Of a DNA stretch of 64,000 nt, positions 37,044 to 47,786 are shown piece after piece. Numbering within the stretch: position 1 is the first letter of the stretch; every line of letters begins with the position of its first letter. The notes under the pieces are model-generated. The model made no database searches. It was not told the DNA's origin and saw only the letters and a program-made list of their open reading frames with translations. Both the position numbers and the translations under genes were made by a program. The stretch spans positions 46,117-110,116 of the forward strand of contig NZ_FNCY01000016.1 of NCBI RefSeq assembly GCF_900099695.1. The letters are read 5' to 3'. This stretch comes from Propionivibrio dicarboxylicus. GTDB taxonomy: Bacteria; Pseudomonadota; Gammaproteobacteria; Burkholderiales; Rhodocyclaceae.

Positions 37044-39800
37044 TCAAGCGTCACGCTGCTGCAAGTTGAATTGGCCTTGCGTTTGCCATGTGGCCAGCCA
37101 ATCCGGGATCGCATCGGGTGGCATGGGGTGTCCGATGCCAAAACCTTGCGCCTGATCGCAGCCGCACTGCAACAAGGCATTCGCATGATCGATGGTTTCG
37201 ACCCCTTCGGCGACGACGCTGCGCTGAACGGAGTGCGCCATCGCGATCAGGCCCTCGACCAGCGCTTGATCCTTGGGCAGGATGAGCATGTCACCGACAA
37301 ACGAGCGGTCGATTTTTACCGTGACGACGGGAAGGCTTCGCAGATAGGTCAGGGATGAATAGCCGGTGCCGAAATCATCGAGCGAGAACTGAACGCCTTG
37401 CTCGGTGCAACGTTCGATTTTCTTGTTGATTTCCGCCAGATCGCCCAGCGCGGTGGTTTCCAGTATTTCCAGTTCGATGGTTTCGGGCGCGATGTCCGGA
37501 AATTCGCCGAGAATATTTCGGAGACGATCCGGGAAGTCCGGGCGCTGCAAGTGCAACGCAAATACATTGACGCTGATCACCAGGTTGATGCCCGTCGATA
37601 TCCATATTCTCGATTGTCGTAAAGCTTCGCGCAGCACCCACTCGCCGATCGGCAAGGTCAGTTCGGTTGACTCGATTATCGGGAGAAATTCTCCGGGAGG
37701 CAGCAAGCCGCGTTTGGGATGCTGCCAACGCAACAACGCTTCCACGCCGGTGACGGAACCCGTTTGCAGATCGACCTTGGGTTGATAGAACAGGCGGAAT
37801 TCATTGTTGCGCAGGGCATCGGCAATCTGCCGGTGGATGCCTTGTCGTTCCTTAAGCAACTTGTCGCTCTCAGGGTCGAAAAAGTGACTGCGGTTCCCGC
37901 CGTTGCGCTTGGCCTCGTACATTGCCTGGTCCGCATGGCGGATCAAGGCATCCGGTTCATCCTCTGCATCGAGCGGATAAATCGTGATCCCGACACTCAC
38001 CGTCGAAGTCATTTCGATGCCATTGATCTCGTAAGGCCGACTGGCGCAGTCCATCAGGCGCGTAACGGCATTCTCGACCCCGGCAATATTTTTGAGATCG
38101 CAAAAAACGACAACGAACTCGTCGCCGCCCAATCGGGCAACGGTGTCATTCCCTCGCACCGCTTCTTTGAAACGCTCGGCGACGCGTGCCAGCAGTGAAT
38201 CGCCCACATCGTGTCCCCAACGATCGTTCACCGACTTGAAGCCATCGAGATCGAGGTGACAGATGGCAATCAACTCGTCATTTCTGCGTTTGCATCGACT
38301 GATCGCCTGGTGCATCCGGTCGGATAAGAGCACTCGATTGGCCAGCCCGGTCAGCACGTCGTAATACGCCATGCGTTCCAGATCCTGCTGGGCCAGTTTA
38401 AGCGCCGTGACGTCCTGTATGGTGCCGAGCATCCGGGTCGGATGCCCATCCTCGGCGAATTCAAGCTTGCCCAGGCCGCGCACCCAGACGGTTCTCCCGT
38501 CGCTCGGTCGCACAATCCGGTACTCGCGGTCGAAGTCGACGCGTTTCCCTATCACTTCGCCATAAAAATAGTGCGTCATCGACGCACGGTCGTCCTCGTG
38601 CAGCAGATCTTGCCAGTCCTGGATCGAGTGCAGGGGGAGCGTTTCGATGCCGAAAATGACGTCGAGCATGTCCGACGATATCCAGTGACCGTTGTCCAGA
38701 TCGAGAACGTAGGTCCCCAAACGGCCGGCTTCTTGCGCCGATACGAGGGCGTTGTCACGTTCCCGCAATTGTCTCAGCGACGTTTCCAGGCGCTCGTTGC
38801 TTTCCTTCAACAGGCCCGTGGAACGACCTTGGCGTTGCCAGAGGCGATAGAGAACCCAGGCCGATCCATTCGCAATAACCAGAAAAACGCCCAGAATTCC
38901 GAGGAAACGCCAGACAATGGACTTCCATTCGCGGAGTTGATCGGTGATGGAGACTGTGACAATGGCGTAAAGATCGCCGGGGGTCAGCTTCCGGTAGCTT
39001 GAAACTCTTTCAACTGCGTCGCCCGCATTGTCCGTGGTGTAGGTCGCTCGTGAATTTCCTGCCGACATCCGTCGCAATAGCGTTATCGAAAGATCGTCTC
39101 CTCCAGAGAGCGTGACGTCCCCCCGCTGATCGGTATTGATCTGTGTCATGACGGCGAGATTCCGATCGCGTAAGGCGATCGTCCCTCGCTGCCCGACGTC
39201 GAAATTGCATATGGCTCGATTGACATAGCTCATCGGGAGCGCGATGAGAACGATGCCGGCAAATTTCTCATTGGGCAGCGTAATTCGGCGACCGAAAACC
39301 AGAACGAATTCTCCGGTTGCGCGGCTAAGAAGCGGGCGGGAAATCAGCAGGCGATCCGCGCTGTCATTGCGAAGGTCGGTGAAGTAGTCGCGGTCTGCGA
39401 CCGAGAAACGCTGGAGCCGAGTATCGCCGTAGTGCAGAAAGACGTTCCCGTCGGCGTCGGCGATGCTCCAGCCTTCGACTTCCGGAAGCAGCGATTTTTG
39501 CTGCTCCAGCACAACGGAGACCCGCCGCCAGTGATTTTCGGCGTCGCCGCGGTCAAGACGGGAGCGCTTCAGCTCGCCTACAACCGTCTTGAGCGAAAGA
39601 TCGATCTTTTCAATTTCCGAACTCAGGCTCAGATCGAGCGCGAGCGCGAGGTTTTGACTACGGCTTTCCGCTTCCCGGATATTTTGATCGTAGAGTTGTT
39701 TGATCCCCAGCAACACCACGGACACGACCAGAACGTTCAGCAATACCAACCCCGCCACCAGGCTCCGAAATATCACCGAGGAATTTTCTGAGGGCGTCAT
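37044..39800 (-). CDS. Cache-PAS-GGDEF-EAL c-di-GMP turnover protein
   Basis: The 918 residues hold TM1 (SLVAGLVLLNVLVVSVVLLGI), a periplasmic Cache-like sensor with VADRDYFTDLRND, then TM2 near 300-320. A PAS domain (about 345-470) is followed by GGDEF with intact RLGGDEFVVVF, and by EAL with VEALLRW, SLDDFGTGYSSL, VKIDRSFVGDM and GVET. Both active-site motifs are intact, so it could make or degrade c-di-GMP; net activity cannot be predicted. The sensor resembles that of the neighbouring diguanylate cyclase, suggesting related input ligands. Confidence 0.92.
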   Translation of the reverse strand: MTPSENSSVIFRSLVAGLVLLNVLVVSVVLLGIKQLYDQNIREAESRSQNLALALDLSLSSEIEKIDLSLKTVVGELKRSRLDRGDAENHWRRVSVVLEQQKSLLPEVEGWSIADADGNVFLHYGDTRLQRFSVADRDYFTDLRNDSADRLLISRPLLSRATGEFVLVFGRRITLPNEKFAGIVLIALPMSYVNRAICNFDVGQRGTIALRDRNLAVMTQINTDQRGDVTLSGGDDLSITLLRRMSAGNSRATYTTDNAGDAVERVSSYRKLTPGDLYAIVTVSITDQLREWKSIVWRFLGILGVFLVIANGSAWVLYRLWQRQGRSTGLLKESNERLETSLRQLRERDNALVSAQEAGRLGTYVLDLDNGHWISSDMLDVIFGIETLPLHSIQDWQDLLHEDDRASMTHYFYGEVIGKRVDFDREYRIVRPSDGRTVWVRGLGKLEFAEDGHPTRMLGTIQDVTALKLAQQDLERMAYYDVLTGLANRVLLSDRMHQAISRCKRRNDELIAICHLDLDGFKSVNDRWGHDVGDSLLARVAERFKEAVRGNDTVARLGGDEFVVVFCDLKNIAGVENAVTRLMDCASRPYEINGIEMTSTVSVGITIYPLDAEDEPDALIRHADQAMYEAKRNGGNRSHFFDPESDKLLKERQGIHRQIADALRNNEFRLFYQPKVDLQTGSVTGVEALLRWQHPKRGLLPPGEFLPIIESTELTLPIGEWVLREALRQSRIWISTGINLVISVNVFALHLQRPDFPDRLRNILGEFPDIAPETIELEILETTALGDLAEINKKIERCTEQGVQFSLDDFGTGYSSLTYLRSLPVVTVKIDRSFVGDMLILPKDQALVEGLIAMAHSVQRSVVAEGVETIDHANALLQCGCDQAQGFGIGHPMPPDAIPDWLATWQTQGQFNLQQRDA

Positions 39801-39890
39801 AAGGCGTTCGCTTGCTTCGTCTTGTCCCGTGGAAAGGATGGTCGTCTGTTCCGAGTTTATGTTTTTCGGCGGTATTACAAAAGGAGCATT

Positions 39891-39917
39891 AATGAAAAAT
39901 GACTTGCTCGCGCCCTG
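39891..39917 (+). CDS. Very short ORF (8 codons) with strong ribosome site
   Basis: AAAAGGAGCATTA precedes an ATG reading MKNDLLAP and a stop. The ribosome site is better than those of most genes nearby, but the peptide is tiny and nothing lies downstream on this strand. It is either a remnant or a chance motif. Confidence 0.15.
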
Positions 39918-39957
39918 ATTTCAGCACTTGAAGCAGCTGTCGGTCTGCTTTGTGGCT

Positions 39958-40806
39958 CTAAAACCCAAGGCCCGATCGATTCGTCGTAAAGGCATGCAAG
40001 CTATCGTGGATGTCATGGGATCGCTCGTTGACCTCATCGAAGTACTCACGCTCGCTACTGGCGGGGATGCCCAGTTCGTCCAGGGCCGCTCTTCGGATTG
40101 CTGGCCACCCTGGTTCGTTCAAGTGATGCGACAGGTCATGGAAGTGTGTTGCCAGCAACACGATGGCCACCAGCGAACGGATCATCCCCGAATCCTCATT
40201 TGGCAGCTCGTTTTGGTACAAGGCTGCCGCACAGACAAAATCCGGTAGTCGCCAGTGCTTCGCCAGGAAGTAGGCAAGATTGCCGTGGTCGACCTTGTAG
40301 CGCAGATCTTCCCTGGCCAGATCCGGCCAGGCGTCATCGTGCAGGATGGCTATGACGTAATCTTTGAAGCGCTGCGCCAGCACCGGCACGCCACATCCGT
40401 GAAACAGCCCGGAAAGATAGGCTTGGTCGGGAAAGATGTTGCATACCGAAATTCGCTCTTCCGCAATGATTGCCGCAAATCTGCCGATCTCATAGGCACG
40501 CGACCAATACAGGTCGAGAACGTGTTTTGTCGCATCGGTGACTGCGATCGAGGCGGCCGTTGCGTTGATCAGCCGGAGCGTCTGCCGGGTGCCAATGCTT
40601 TCAACCGCCTGCTCGATCGATTCCGCGCGAGGGGCTGTGTTCTTGCCAATATGCGCGGCCTGCCGGAACAGCAAGGCGATGCTGCCTGGATCGGACGAAA
40701 TGATGGCAATCAGATCGGCCGCGGAGAATGTCGCCATCGAGCCGAGTCGGCGTAGCTCGAGCAAGACGCCGGGTTGCGGTGGAATTCTGATGCTCTTGTT
40801 GATCAT
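39958..40806 (-). CDS. HDOD-domain signalling protein
   Basis: About 282 residues form a single HDOD (HD-related output) domain with no catalytic HD pair in the usual position. It starts IRIPPQPGVLLELRRLGSM and continues with ADLIAIISSDPGSIALLFRQA and LSGLFHGCGVPVLAQRF. HDOD proteins act as scaffolds in signalling and motility; no enzyme activity is expected. I place the start at ATG 40806; a TTG at 40851 would add 15 residues. It lies between the GGDEF-EAL protein and a chemoreceptor. Confidence 0.82.
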   Translation of the reverse strand: MINKSIRIPPQPGVLLELRRLGSMATFSAADLIAIISSDPGSIALLFRQAAHIGKNTAPRAESIEQAVESIGTRQTLRLINATAASIAVTDATKHVLDLYWSRAYEIGRFAAIIAEERISVCNIFPDQAYLSGLFHGCGVPVLAQRFKDYVIAILHDDAWPDLAREDLRYKVDHGNLAYFLAKHWRLPDFVCAAALYQNELPNEDSGMIRSLVAIVLLATHFHDLSHHLNEPGWPAIRRAALDELGIPASSEREYFDEVNERSHDIHDSLHAFTTNRSGLGF

Positions 40807-41011
40807 GACTTCGTGTCTGTAGGCAGAGTCGTCGGGAACGGACTCAAGCAATCGTCATCGGTGGGAACTTCCCTCGTCATCGGGAAGGACGTTCCTGCCC
40901 TTATCCTCTAAATGTCTGCACTCTTGAGGGCAGGCATGCTCTCATATTTGAAACCCGATGGCATGCCATTTCCCCTCCGTCTGTTCAATCGCTGTGACGC
41001 CCCATCGATTC

Positions 41012-42940
41012 CTATTTCCTGGGGACCGTCGCTATCAAGGCATCGATCATGCCGACGAGTTCCATCGAGTTGCTTTTCATCTCATCGCATAGCGCGCGGG
41101 CTTTCAGCTTCTCTCCGGCGTTGAAGGCTTCGATCGCCCGTTTGCCAAGCTCATGGACTTTTGCATGCGGCGCATCGATCGACGCGTACAACGCGTTGTG
41201 ACCGCAGGTTTCATGTCCCTTGGCTTGGTACCACTGGCCGAATGCACAGGTCAGATGCGTTGGGAGTGCGGCGGGATCGAGCCTCTGCGCGCCGTCCAGA
41301 TGCGCCTTGATTTTTCCGATGAAAATCATGTGGGCACTCTTGGCCTTGTTCAGCGACAGGTTTACGTCTTCATCCAGCGTGAATTTGGCCATTCCGGACA
41401 TGAGCTTTTCGGCGATGCCGGTCATGCCGTTTGCCACATGCGTCGCTGTCTGGCATTCCTTTGCGGTTTTTTCGACGGCCGCCGAAATGCCTTCCATGTT
41501 GGCCGAAATCTCTTCGGTCGCCGCCGTTTGCTCTTCCGCCGCGGCGGCAATGTGACTCATTTGCGCCGACACCGACTCAACCTGGGCAATGATCGCCTTC
41601 AGCGCTTCCTCGGAATGCGCCGCTTCATGCGTTCCCGCCTCCACCTGTCGCATGCCATTTTCCATGGCCGCAACAGCCAGTCGGGTCTCATCCTGAATGG
41701 CTTTGATCATCTGGCTGATTTCCTGCGTTTCCTTGCTGGTTCTTTCCGCCAGTTTGCGGACTTCATCGGCGACAACCGCAAAACCGCGACCTTGTTCGCC
41801 AGCGCGTGCGGCTTCGATGGCGGCATTCAGCGCCAACAGATTGGTCTGTTCGGCAATTTCCTGAATCGTTCCGATGATCGTCCCGATTTGCGAACTGCGC
41901 GCGCCAAGGCTGGACACCGTTTTCGAGGAATCCTCGACGGTAACGGCAATTTGTCGCATCAGTTGAATCTGCCGATCAATCGTCGCCGAGCCATTTTGAG
42001 CGGTGTGTGTCGCTGTCATGGCGCCGTCGGCCGCTATTTCACAATTCCTGGCAATCTCTTCCGATGCTGCTGCCATTTCCTCGCTTGCCGCCGCGGCCGC
42101 TGCGACCTGGTTGGCAATCTCGGAAACGCTGCTGCTAATCTCCTCGGAAGCGGAATGAACCTTCTGTGCGGAGACGGAAACCGTTGCGGCCGTTTCCATC
42201 GTGCTCCGAAGCGTGGTGTCCACATTGGCGGTCAGATCGTTAAAGGCTTTGCCGAGCCGCCCGATCTCGGTCGGTCCGGATTCCAGCGGTTCGATCGTGA
42301 GATCGCCGGTTGCGAGCGCCATTGCGCTCGTCGTGGCCTTGCGAAATGAACCGACGATTTCCTTCACCAGCAGGAAGCCGGCGCCCACCCCCAGCAGAAC
42401 CGCCATGCCGGCCAGCATGAAAATCAGGCGATTCGAGAGTGAAACTGTCTTCTCCATCGAGCCCGATTGTTTCAATATCGCCTGCTCGCAGTAGTCCTGT
42501 GCCTTGCGTGCCGCATCCACCATCTGTTTGTCGAGATCCGACAAGGCGGCCCCTTGCGTGTTGTTCGCGAGGATTGCGTTGGCCATTTGCTTGAAGGCGT
42601 TCTCGTAAGTGCCGACGGAGGCAAGAACATCGTCCATCAACTTCTTGCTCTCGCTGTCGCGGAAAAAGTCCTTTGACTCGCGAGCCTGGCGTTTGACGGA
42701 CTCGATCGCTTTCAAGGTGTTATCCCGGTACAGCGTCTCGGTCCGGATGATGAGATTTTTCTCGTGCCGACGCGCCTCGAGGAGGTTTTTCACAATCGCC
42801 TGCATTTCATTGGAACGGCGCGCGCCATCGGCGATTTCATTCAGTCCGGAAATCGCGAAATAGCCGACGACGATCAGGAGAACGAGAATCAATGCCGTGG
42901 TCGCGTAGACCTTGTTACTCATCTTCATGTTATTCAGCAT
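41012..42940 (-). CDS. Methyl-accepting chemoreceptor with C-terminal zinc-binding CZB domain
   Basis: About 642 residues read from ATG 42940 (GGAG ten bases upstream). An upstream ATG at 42985 gives a poorer N-terminus. TM1 is [20 protein letters not shown], the periplasmic part is a helical bundle ([19 protein letters not shown]), and TM2 is [25 protein letters not shown] and the signalling tip follow ([38 protein letters not shown]). The C-terminal CZB domain shows the zinc-ligand pattern: an initial H ([15 protein letters not shown]), [11 protein letters not shown], and H-x-H-type residues in [14 protein letters not shown] domains link chemotaxis to zinc or oxidant (HOCl) sensing. The helical ligand domain recalls the HBM/4HB type. 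Confidence 0.92.
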   Translation of the reverse strand: MLNNMKMSNKVYATTALILVLLIVVGYFAISGLNEIADGARRSNEMQAIVKNLLEARRHEKNLIIRTETLYRDNTLKAIESVKRQARESKDFFRDSESKKLMDDVLASVGTYENAFKQMANAILANNTQGAALSDLDKQMVDAARKAQDYCEQAILKQSGSMEKTVSLSNRLIFMLAGMAVLLGVGAGFLLVKEIVGSFRKATTSAMALATGDLTIEPLESGPTEIGRLGKAFNDLTANVDTTLRSTMETAATVSVSAQKVHSASEEISSSVSEIANQVAAAAAASEEMAAASEEIARNCEIAADGAMTATHTAQNGSATIDRQIQLMRQIAVTVEDSSKTVSSLGARSSQIGTIIGTIQEIAEQTNLLALNAAIEAARAGEQGRGFAVVADEVRKLAERTSKETQEISQMIKAIQDETRLAVAAMENGMRQVEAGTHEAAHSEEALKAIIAQVESVSAQMSHIAAAAEEQTAATEEISANMEGISAAVEKTAKECQTATHVANGMTGIAEKLMSGMAKFTLDEDVNLSLNKAKSAHMIFIGKIKAHLDGAQRLDPAALPTHLTCAFGQWYQAKGHETCGHNALYASIDAPHAKVHELGKRAIEAFNAGEKLKARALCDEMKSNSMELVGMIDALIATVPRK

Positions 42941-43139
42941 TTTGTCATTGCTCCACAGACGCCCGGATGGTTTCGGGGCGTGCAATTATCGACGATTGAG
43001 AGAGCCCGGAGTCAATTCCAATATTTTTTCGGAAATTCGCTTCTCCGTAACAGTTTCTGATGACTAATGCTGCGTGCCAGGAAAATTGAAACAATCTCGT
43101 GATGGGAAACGTACTGGCGCCAGCCGGACAATCAGCCTC

Positions 43140-43165
43140 CTAATGTCATGTAAACATGACATTAG
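43140..43165. promoter_or_regulatory. Perfect inverted repeat, CTAATGTCATG-TAAA-CATGACATTAG
   Basis: Two 11-base arms are exact complements around a 4-base loop. No T-run follows, so it is more likely an operator than a terminator. It lies between the chemoreceptor and the GntR-type regulator. Confidence 0.6.
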
Positions 43166-43388
43166 TGCATTTTAATCGATTTTGAATATTCTCGACGGTT
43201 GGACGCCGTTGTGCGGTTGTATCTGCGATCAATATCCCCAATCACCGCCTTCCCTTGGGTGCCTGACGACGCTCAGTTTCTTTTCGTTGCGAGCACCAAT
43301 AATGTTGGTCAAGCCCGACAAATAAACCGACATTGGTGCGTTTTGTCCCGTCCGGAGTGTGCCTGCCTTCGTCATGCGGTTTTATGTA

Positions 43389-43408
43389 ATGCCATGATTA
43401 TATGGCAT
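43389..43408. promoter_or_regulatory. Dyad ATGCCAT-N6-ATGGCAT, candidate GntR operator
   Basis: The dyad is overlapped by AT-rich promoter-like sequence (TTATATGGCATATATA) about 95 bases before the regulator start. Its size fits a FadR-subfamily operator used for autoregulation. Confidence 0.5.
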
Positions 43409-43502
43409 ATATATTTGTAGTTTCTTCATTTTAGGCGTGTGGCATGGGCTTTGCTGGAGGGTGGCCATACCGGTCCGACCAGTTGTCTTTGCCGAGCACG
43501 CC

Positions 43503-44177
43503 ATGCCCAGTCTTTCGAATATCGCCGCCCAGAACCTGCAAAGCCTGATTGCCGATGGCACCTACGCCGTTGGCAAGACATTGCCGGGACAGCGCGAACT
43601 CGCCGAAACGCTTGGCATCAGTCGCGCCTGTCTGCGCGAGGCGGTTTCGATGCTTGAGGCGCTCGGTCTCGTGCGTTCGCACGCAGGCAAGGGCGTGTTC
43701 GTCACGGCCGGCACGGAGCGCAAGTCCGACGATATTCCGCCCAATCCTAATGGCATTCGCCCGGAAGCGATTTTCCAGTTTCGTTTCGTGCTCGAACCGG
43801 CGGCGGCCAGCATGATTGCCGCCGATCATCGCTGGAATGCCGAAGAATTCGAGGATATCCAGACTCGGCTCGAGGCGGCGCTACATGGTTTCGATTTTGT
43901 CACTGCCGCCCAATGCGACATGGAGTTCCATCGTGCCGTCGCCCTTCTGTCCGGCAACGAGGTTTTTTCCTCGGTGGTCGAGCGATACCAGTCGCAAGTC
44001 GCCTACAGCCTGCAACTCCCGTTTGCCAATCCGAAAAGCATCCGGGAAACGGCAGACGAACACCGTGCCGTCATCGGTGCGATGACCGCCCGCGATCCGG
44101 CGGGGGCACGGCGTGCCATGCAAACTCACCTCGTGCGCGCCGCCGCCCGCATCGGCATCCGTTTCTTTCAACCCTAA
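43503..44177 (+). CDS. GntR/FadR-subfamily transcriptional regulator
   Basis: The 224 residues start with an N-terminal winged HTH (GKTLPGQRELAETLGISRACLREAVSMLEALGLV). The C-terminal FCD ligand domain has metal-binding-type residues in DMEFHRAVALLSGNE and ADEHRAVIGAM. The start at 43503 was chosen for the normal N-terminal length; a GTG at 43437 lies in the same frame. The amino-acid transporter genes follow 31 bases downstream, so the regulator probably controls them and itself. Confidence 0.88.
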   Translation: MPSLSNIAAQNLQSLIADGTYAVGKTLPGQRELAETLGISRACLREAVSMLEALGLVRSHAGKGVFVTAGTERKSDDIPPNPNGIRPEAIFQFRFVLEPAAASMIAADHRWNAEEFEDIQTRLEAALHGFDFVTAAQCDMEFHRAVALLSGNEVFSSVVERYQSQVAYSLQLPFANPKSIRETADEHRAVIGAMTARDPAGARRAMQTHLVRAAARIGIRFFQP

Positions 44178-44208
44178 GCCCACCTCAACCGTCCACAGGA
44201 GAATTCCA

Positions 44209-44997
44209 ATGCTCAACCGCTTCCTTCGTTCTCTGACGCTGGTCAGTACCGTGGTTTTGGCCACGCTCGCGCCAAGTGCTCACGCTGATGTCCTGGCCAA
44301 TGTCACTAAATCCGGCACCATCAAGATCGCCGTGCCGCAGGATTTTCCGCCTTTCGGCAGTGTCGGTGCCGATATGAAGCCGAGCGGTTATGACATCGAT
44401 TTCGCCAACCTGATCGGCAAGGAACTCGGCGCCAAGGTTGAACTCGTGCCCGTATCCAGTGCCAACCGGGTGCCGTTCCTGACCACCGGCAAGGTCGATC
44501 TCGTTGTCTCCAGCATGGGCAAGAATGCCGAACGAGAGAAGGTCATCGACTTCTCGGCCGCCTACGCGCCGTTCTTCAACGGCATTTTCGGCCCCGACGA
44601 AATCAAGGCAAGCAAAGCCGATGAACTCGCCGGCCGGACCATCTCCGTGACGCGGGGCTCGGTCGAGGACCTGGAGCTCTCGAAGATCGCACCGCCCAGC
44701 GCAGTCATCAAGCGTTTTGAGGATAACAATGCAACGATCACGGCCTACCTCTCCGGCCAGACGCAACTCATTGCCACCGGCAACGTCGTTGCTGCAGCGG
44801 TGAATGAGCGGAGCAAACTGCGCCGTCTTTCGACCAAGTTCCTGATCAAGGATTCGCCGTGCTTTGTCGGTTTGGCGAAGGGTGAAGCCGCCTTGCAGGC
44901 GAAGGTCAACGAGATCATCGCGAAAGCCAAGAAGAGTGGGGCCTTGAATGAGATCTCGCAACGCTGGTTGCATGCGACCTTGCCGGCCGGGCTTTGA
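44209..44997 (+). CDS. Polar amino-acid ABC transporter, substrate-binding protein
   Basis: The 262-residue family 3 periplasmic binding protein has a signal peptide (FLRSLTLVSTVVLATLAPSAHA, cleavage before DVLANV). GTIKIAVPQDFPPFGSV and PSGYDIDFANLIGKELGAKVELV are typical of the family, with the arginine/aspartate ligand contacts expected near SANRVPFL and GSVEDLELS. AGGAG precedes the ATG by seven bases. It is the first transporter gene of the operon. Comparison with the signal-less domain at 20836-21579 shows what is missing there. Confidence 0.9.
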   Translation: MLNRFLRSLTLVSTVVLATLAPSAHADVLANVTKSGTIKIAVPQDFPPFGSVGADMKPSGYDIDFANLIGKELGAKVELVPVSSANRVPFLTTGKVDLVVSSMGKNAEREKVIDFSAAYAPFFNGIFGPDEIKASKADELAGRTISVTRGSVEDLELSKIAPPSAVIKRFEDNNATITAYLSGQTQLIATGNVVAAAVNERSKLRRLSTKFLIKDSPCFVGLAKGEAALQAKVNEIIAKAKKSGALNEISQRWLHATLPAGL

Positions 44998-45024
44998 TGG
45001 AGCCTCGATCGCCGGCCGGAGTTC

Positions 45025-45051
45025 GCCTCCTCGTCCGGGGGTCGGGGAGGC
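45025..45051 (+). promoter_or_regulatory. mRNA stem-loop after the binding-protein gene
   Basis: GCCTCC pairs with GGAGGC around a G-rich loop in the 155-base gap between the binding-protein and permease genes. Such hairpins usually stabilise the upstream message and reduce downstream expression. There is no T-run. Confidence 0.4.
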
Positions 45052-45152
45052 ATCGCGCCACGACTGGCGATCCCTTCTTTCCGCCCTTTCGCGGTCCCTT
45101 TGCAGCCTTTCGCGGTCTTTTATCCTGACATTCGTTTTGACGACACAGCGCT

Positions 45153-45824
45153 ATGGCCTATCAATTTGACTTCGCTTTCATTCCTGATTACGCCGGCATG
45201 TTCGCCCACGGCCTTGCTTATACCGTCGGGCTGACCGTCGCCGGCGGTGCGATCGGAATCGGGATCGGGATCGGTGGCGCGATCAGCCGTCTCTGGAACC
45301 TGAGGCCGTTCGGAAACCTGTATCGCTATTACGTCGAACTATTCCGCAACACGCCTTTCCTGGTGCAATTGTTCCTGATCTTCTTCGGGCTGCCCTCGCT
45401 CGGCATCAAGCTGGTCGAGTGGCAGGCGGCGATCCTGGCCATGGTGTTAAACCTGGGCGCCTATAGCACCGAGATCATTCGCGCCGGCCTGCAAGCGACT
45501 CCGCCGGGACAGATCGAGGCGGCGGAATCGCTCGCCCTGACACGCTGGCAAACCTTCCTGTACGTCATGCTGCGACCGGCGCTGCGCAAGGTGTGGCCGG
45601 CCTTGTCCAGCCAGGTGGTGATCACGATGCTCGGCTCGTCGGTGTGCTCGCAGATCTCGGCGGAGGAACTGACCTTTGTCGCAAATTTTATCCAGTCGCG
45701 TAACTTTCGCGCCTTCGAGACCTATTTTTTCACCACCGCCATGTATTTCGGCCTCGCCTTGCTCATCCGTCAGGCGATGCGTCTCATTGGTCGCCACCTG
45801 ATCGTGCGGAGGCCGTTGTCATGA
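45153..45824 (+). CDS. Amino-acid ABC transporter permease 1
   Basis: This 223-residue HisM/GlnP-type inner-membrane permease has about five helices. The EAA loop for ATPase contact is GQIEAAESLALTRWQTFLYVMLRPALRK. The N-terminal helices include AIGIGIGIGGAISRLW, and YVELFRNTPFLVQLFLIFFG is the family signature. It overlaps the next permease gene by four bases (ATGA) and would form a heterodimer with it. Confidence 0.9.
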   Translation: MAYQFDFAFIPDYAGMFAHGLAYTVGLTVAGGAIGIGIGIGGAISRLWNLRPFGNLYRYYVELFRNTPFLVQLFLIFFGLPSLGIKLVEWQAAILAMVLNLGAYSTEIIRAGLQATPPGQIEAAESLALTRWQTFLYVMLRPALRKVWPALSSQVVITMLGSSVCSQISAEELTFVANFIQSRNFRAFETYFFTTAMYFGLALLIRQAMRLIGRHLIVRRPLS

Positions 45825-46457
45825 TCTCTTTCTCGCTCTGGGACATCGTGCGTAATTTGGCGATTGGCGGTGCGCTGACCTTGCTGCTGTCGCTCGTGGC
45901 TTTCGTTCTCGGTGGCGCCGCCGGCTTGCTGGTCCTTTTCGCCCGGATCGGAAAATGGCGCGTGCCGCGCGCAATGGCGCAGATGCACATCGAACTATTT
46001 CAGGGTACGCCGCTGCTGTTGCAGCTGTTCACGCTGTTCTTCGGTCTGTCGCTCTTTGGTCTCGATATGCCGGCATGGTTGGCGGCTGCGCTCGGTCTCA
46101 CCTTGTTCACCAGCGCCTTTCTCGCTGAAATCTGGCGTGGCTGCGTCGAGGCGGTACCGAAAGGTCAGTGGGAGGCCTCGGCCTGTCTGGCGATGAGCTA
46201 CGGGGAGCAGATGCGCCATGTGATCCTGCCGCAAGCCATGCGTCTTGCCGTTGCGCCGACCGTCGGTTTTGCCGTGCAAGTGGTGAAGGGGACCGCAGTC
46301 ACTTCGATTATCGGTTTTGCCGAGCTGACCAAGACCGGTTCAATGATCGCGAACGCGACGTTCCAACCGTTCCTTGTCTATAGCTTGGTCGCGCTCGCTT
46401 ACTTCGTCCTCTGCTATCCGCTCTCGCACTATGCCCAATCGCTGGAAAGGAAACTCC

Positions 46458-46471
<14 letters not shown>
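45821..46471 (+). CDS. Amino-acid ABC transporter permease 2
   Basis: This 216-residue second permease subunit has the matching signature IELFQGTPLLLQLFTLFFG and the EAA loop KGQWEASACLAMSYGEQMRHVILPQA. The start is coupled to the previous stop, and the end overlaps the ATPase gene by 14 bases. Confidence 0.9.
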
Positions 46472-47195
<724 letters not shown>

Positions 47196-47347
47196 TCGGC
47201 ATGTTCGCCGGAAGAGGGTAGTGATTCGCTGCCTGGCCGGATAGTGCGTCAGCATCTCCGGTGGAATGCGAGGCGGCCTCTTCAGCTTGCTCCGGCGCGG
47301 AGACGCTGGCGTCGTGAAGCCGGTGCTGCGGCGGCCCTAGCATAGCA

Positions 47348-47385
47348 AAACGCCTTGCAGTGTCTTGAGACAGTGCAAGGCGTTT
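47348..47385 (-). terminator. Terminator of the tRNA operon
   Basis: AAACGCCTTGCA pairs with TGCAAGGCGTTT (one internal mismatch, TGTCT/AGACA inner stem). On the minus strand it is followed by TTTTGC. It lies ten bases after tRNA-Asp. Confidence 0.8.
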
Positions 47386-47394
47386 GCTTGATGC

Positions 47395-47471
47395 TGGCGG
47401 AGTGGACGGGACTCGAACCCGCGACCCCCGGCGTGACAGGCCGGTATTCTAACCAACTGAACTACCACTCC
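47395..47471 (-). tRNA. tRNA-Asp (anticodon GTC)
   Basis: This is a 77-base cloverleaf including an encoded CCA. The anticodon arm is CCGGC-CTGTCAC-GCCGG, the acceptor stem GGAGTGG/CCACTCC, and the T arm GCGGG-TTCGAGT-CCCGT. It is the third gene of a tRNA-Ala, Glu, Asp operon. Confidence 0.97.
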
Positions 47472-47522
47472 AATGCTGCCGACATTCGTTCGGCTTGCTG
47501 CTGCCGATCGCCTGTCTTATCT

Positions 47523-47598
47523 TGGCGTCCCCACGGGGATTCGAACCCCGGTACCAACCGTGAAAGGGTTGTGTCCTAGGCCTCTAGACGATGGGGAC
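47523..47598 (-). tRNA. tRNA-Glu (anticodon TTC)
   Basis: This is a 76-base cloverleaf with encoded CCA, acceptor GTCCCCA/TGGGGAC and anticodon arm CAACC-CTTTCAC-GGTTG. Confidence 0.97.
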
Positions 47599-47627
47599 CC
47601 GGACTAAAACATTTTCTTTCGAGCTCT

Positions 47628-47703
<76 letters not shown>

Positions 47704-47786
47704 GCTCGAAAGAAGGGCGCATTATAGAGAGCCTGTCGGGGGTTGTAAAGTCCTTTTTAAAAAAATATGGAGTTTTCTTTCGACGC

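Larger units (their letters stand above)
42941..43502. other. AT-rich regulatory region between chemoreceptor and GntR-type genes
   Basis: This 560-base divergent region has no supported gene. It holds a perfect 11-base palindrome at 43140-43165 and a 7-base dyad at 43389-43408 (separate entries). ACCAA-N5-TTGGT lies at 43295-43309. The base composition is well below the chromosomal GC. Confidence 0.6.
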
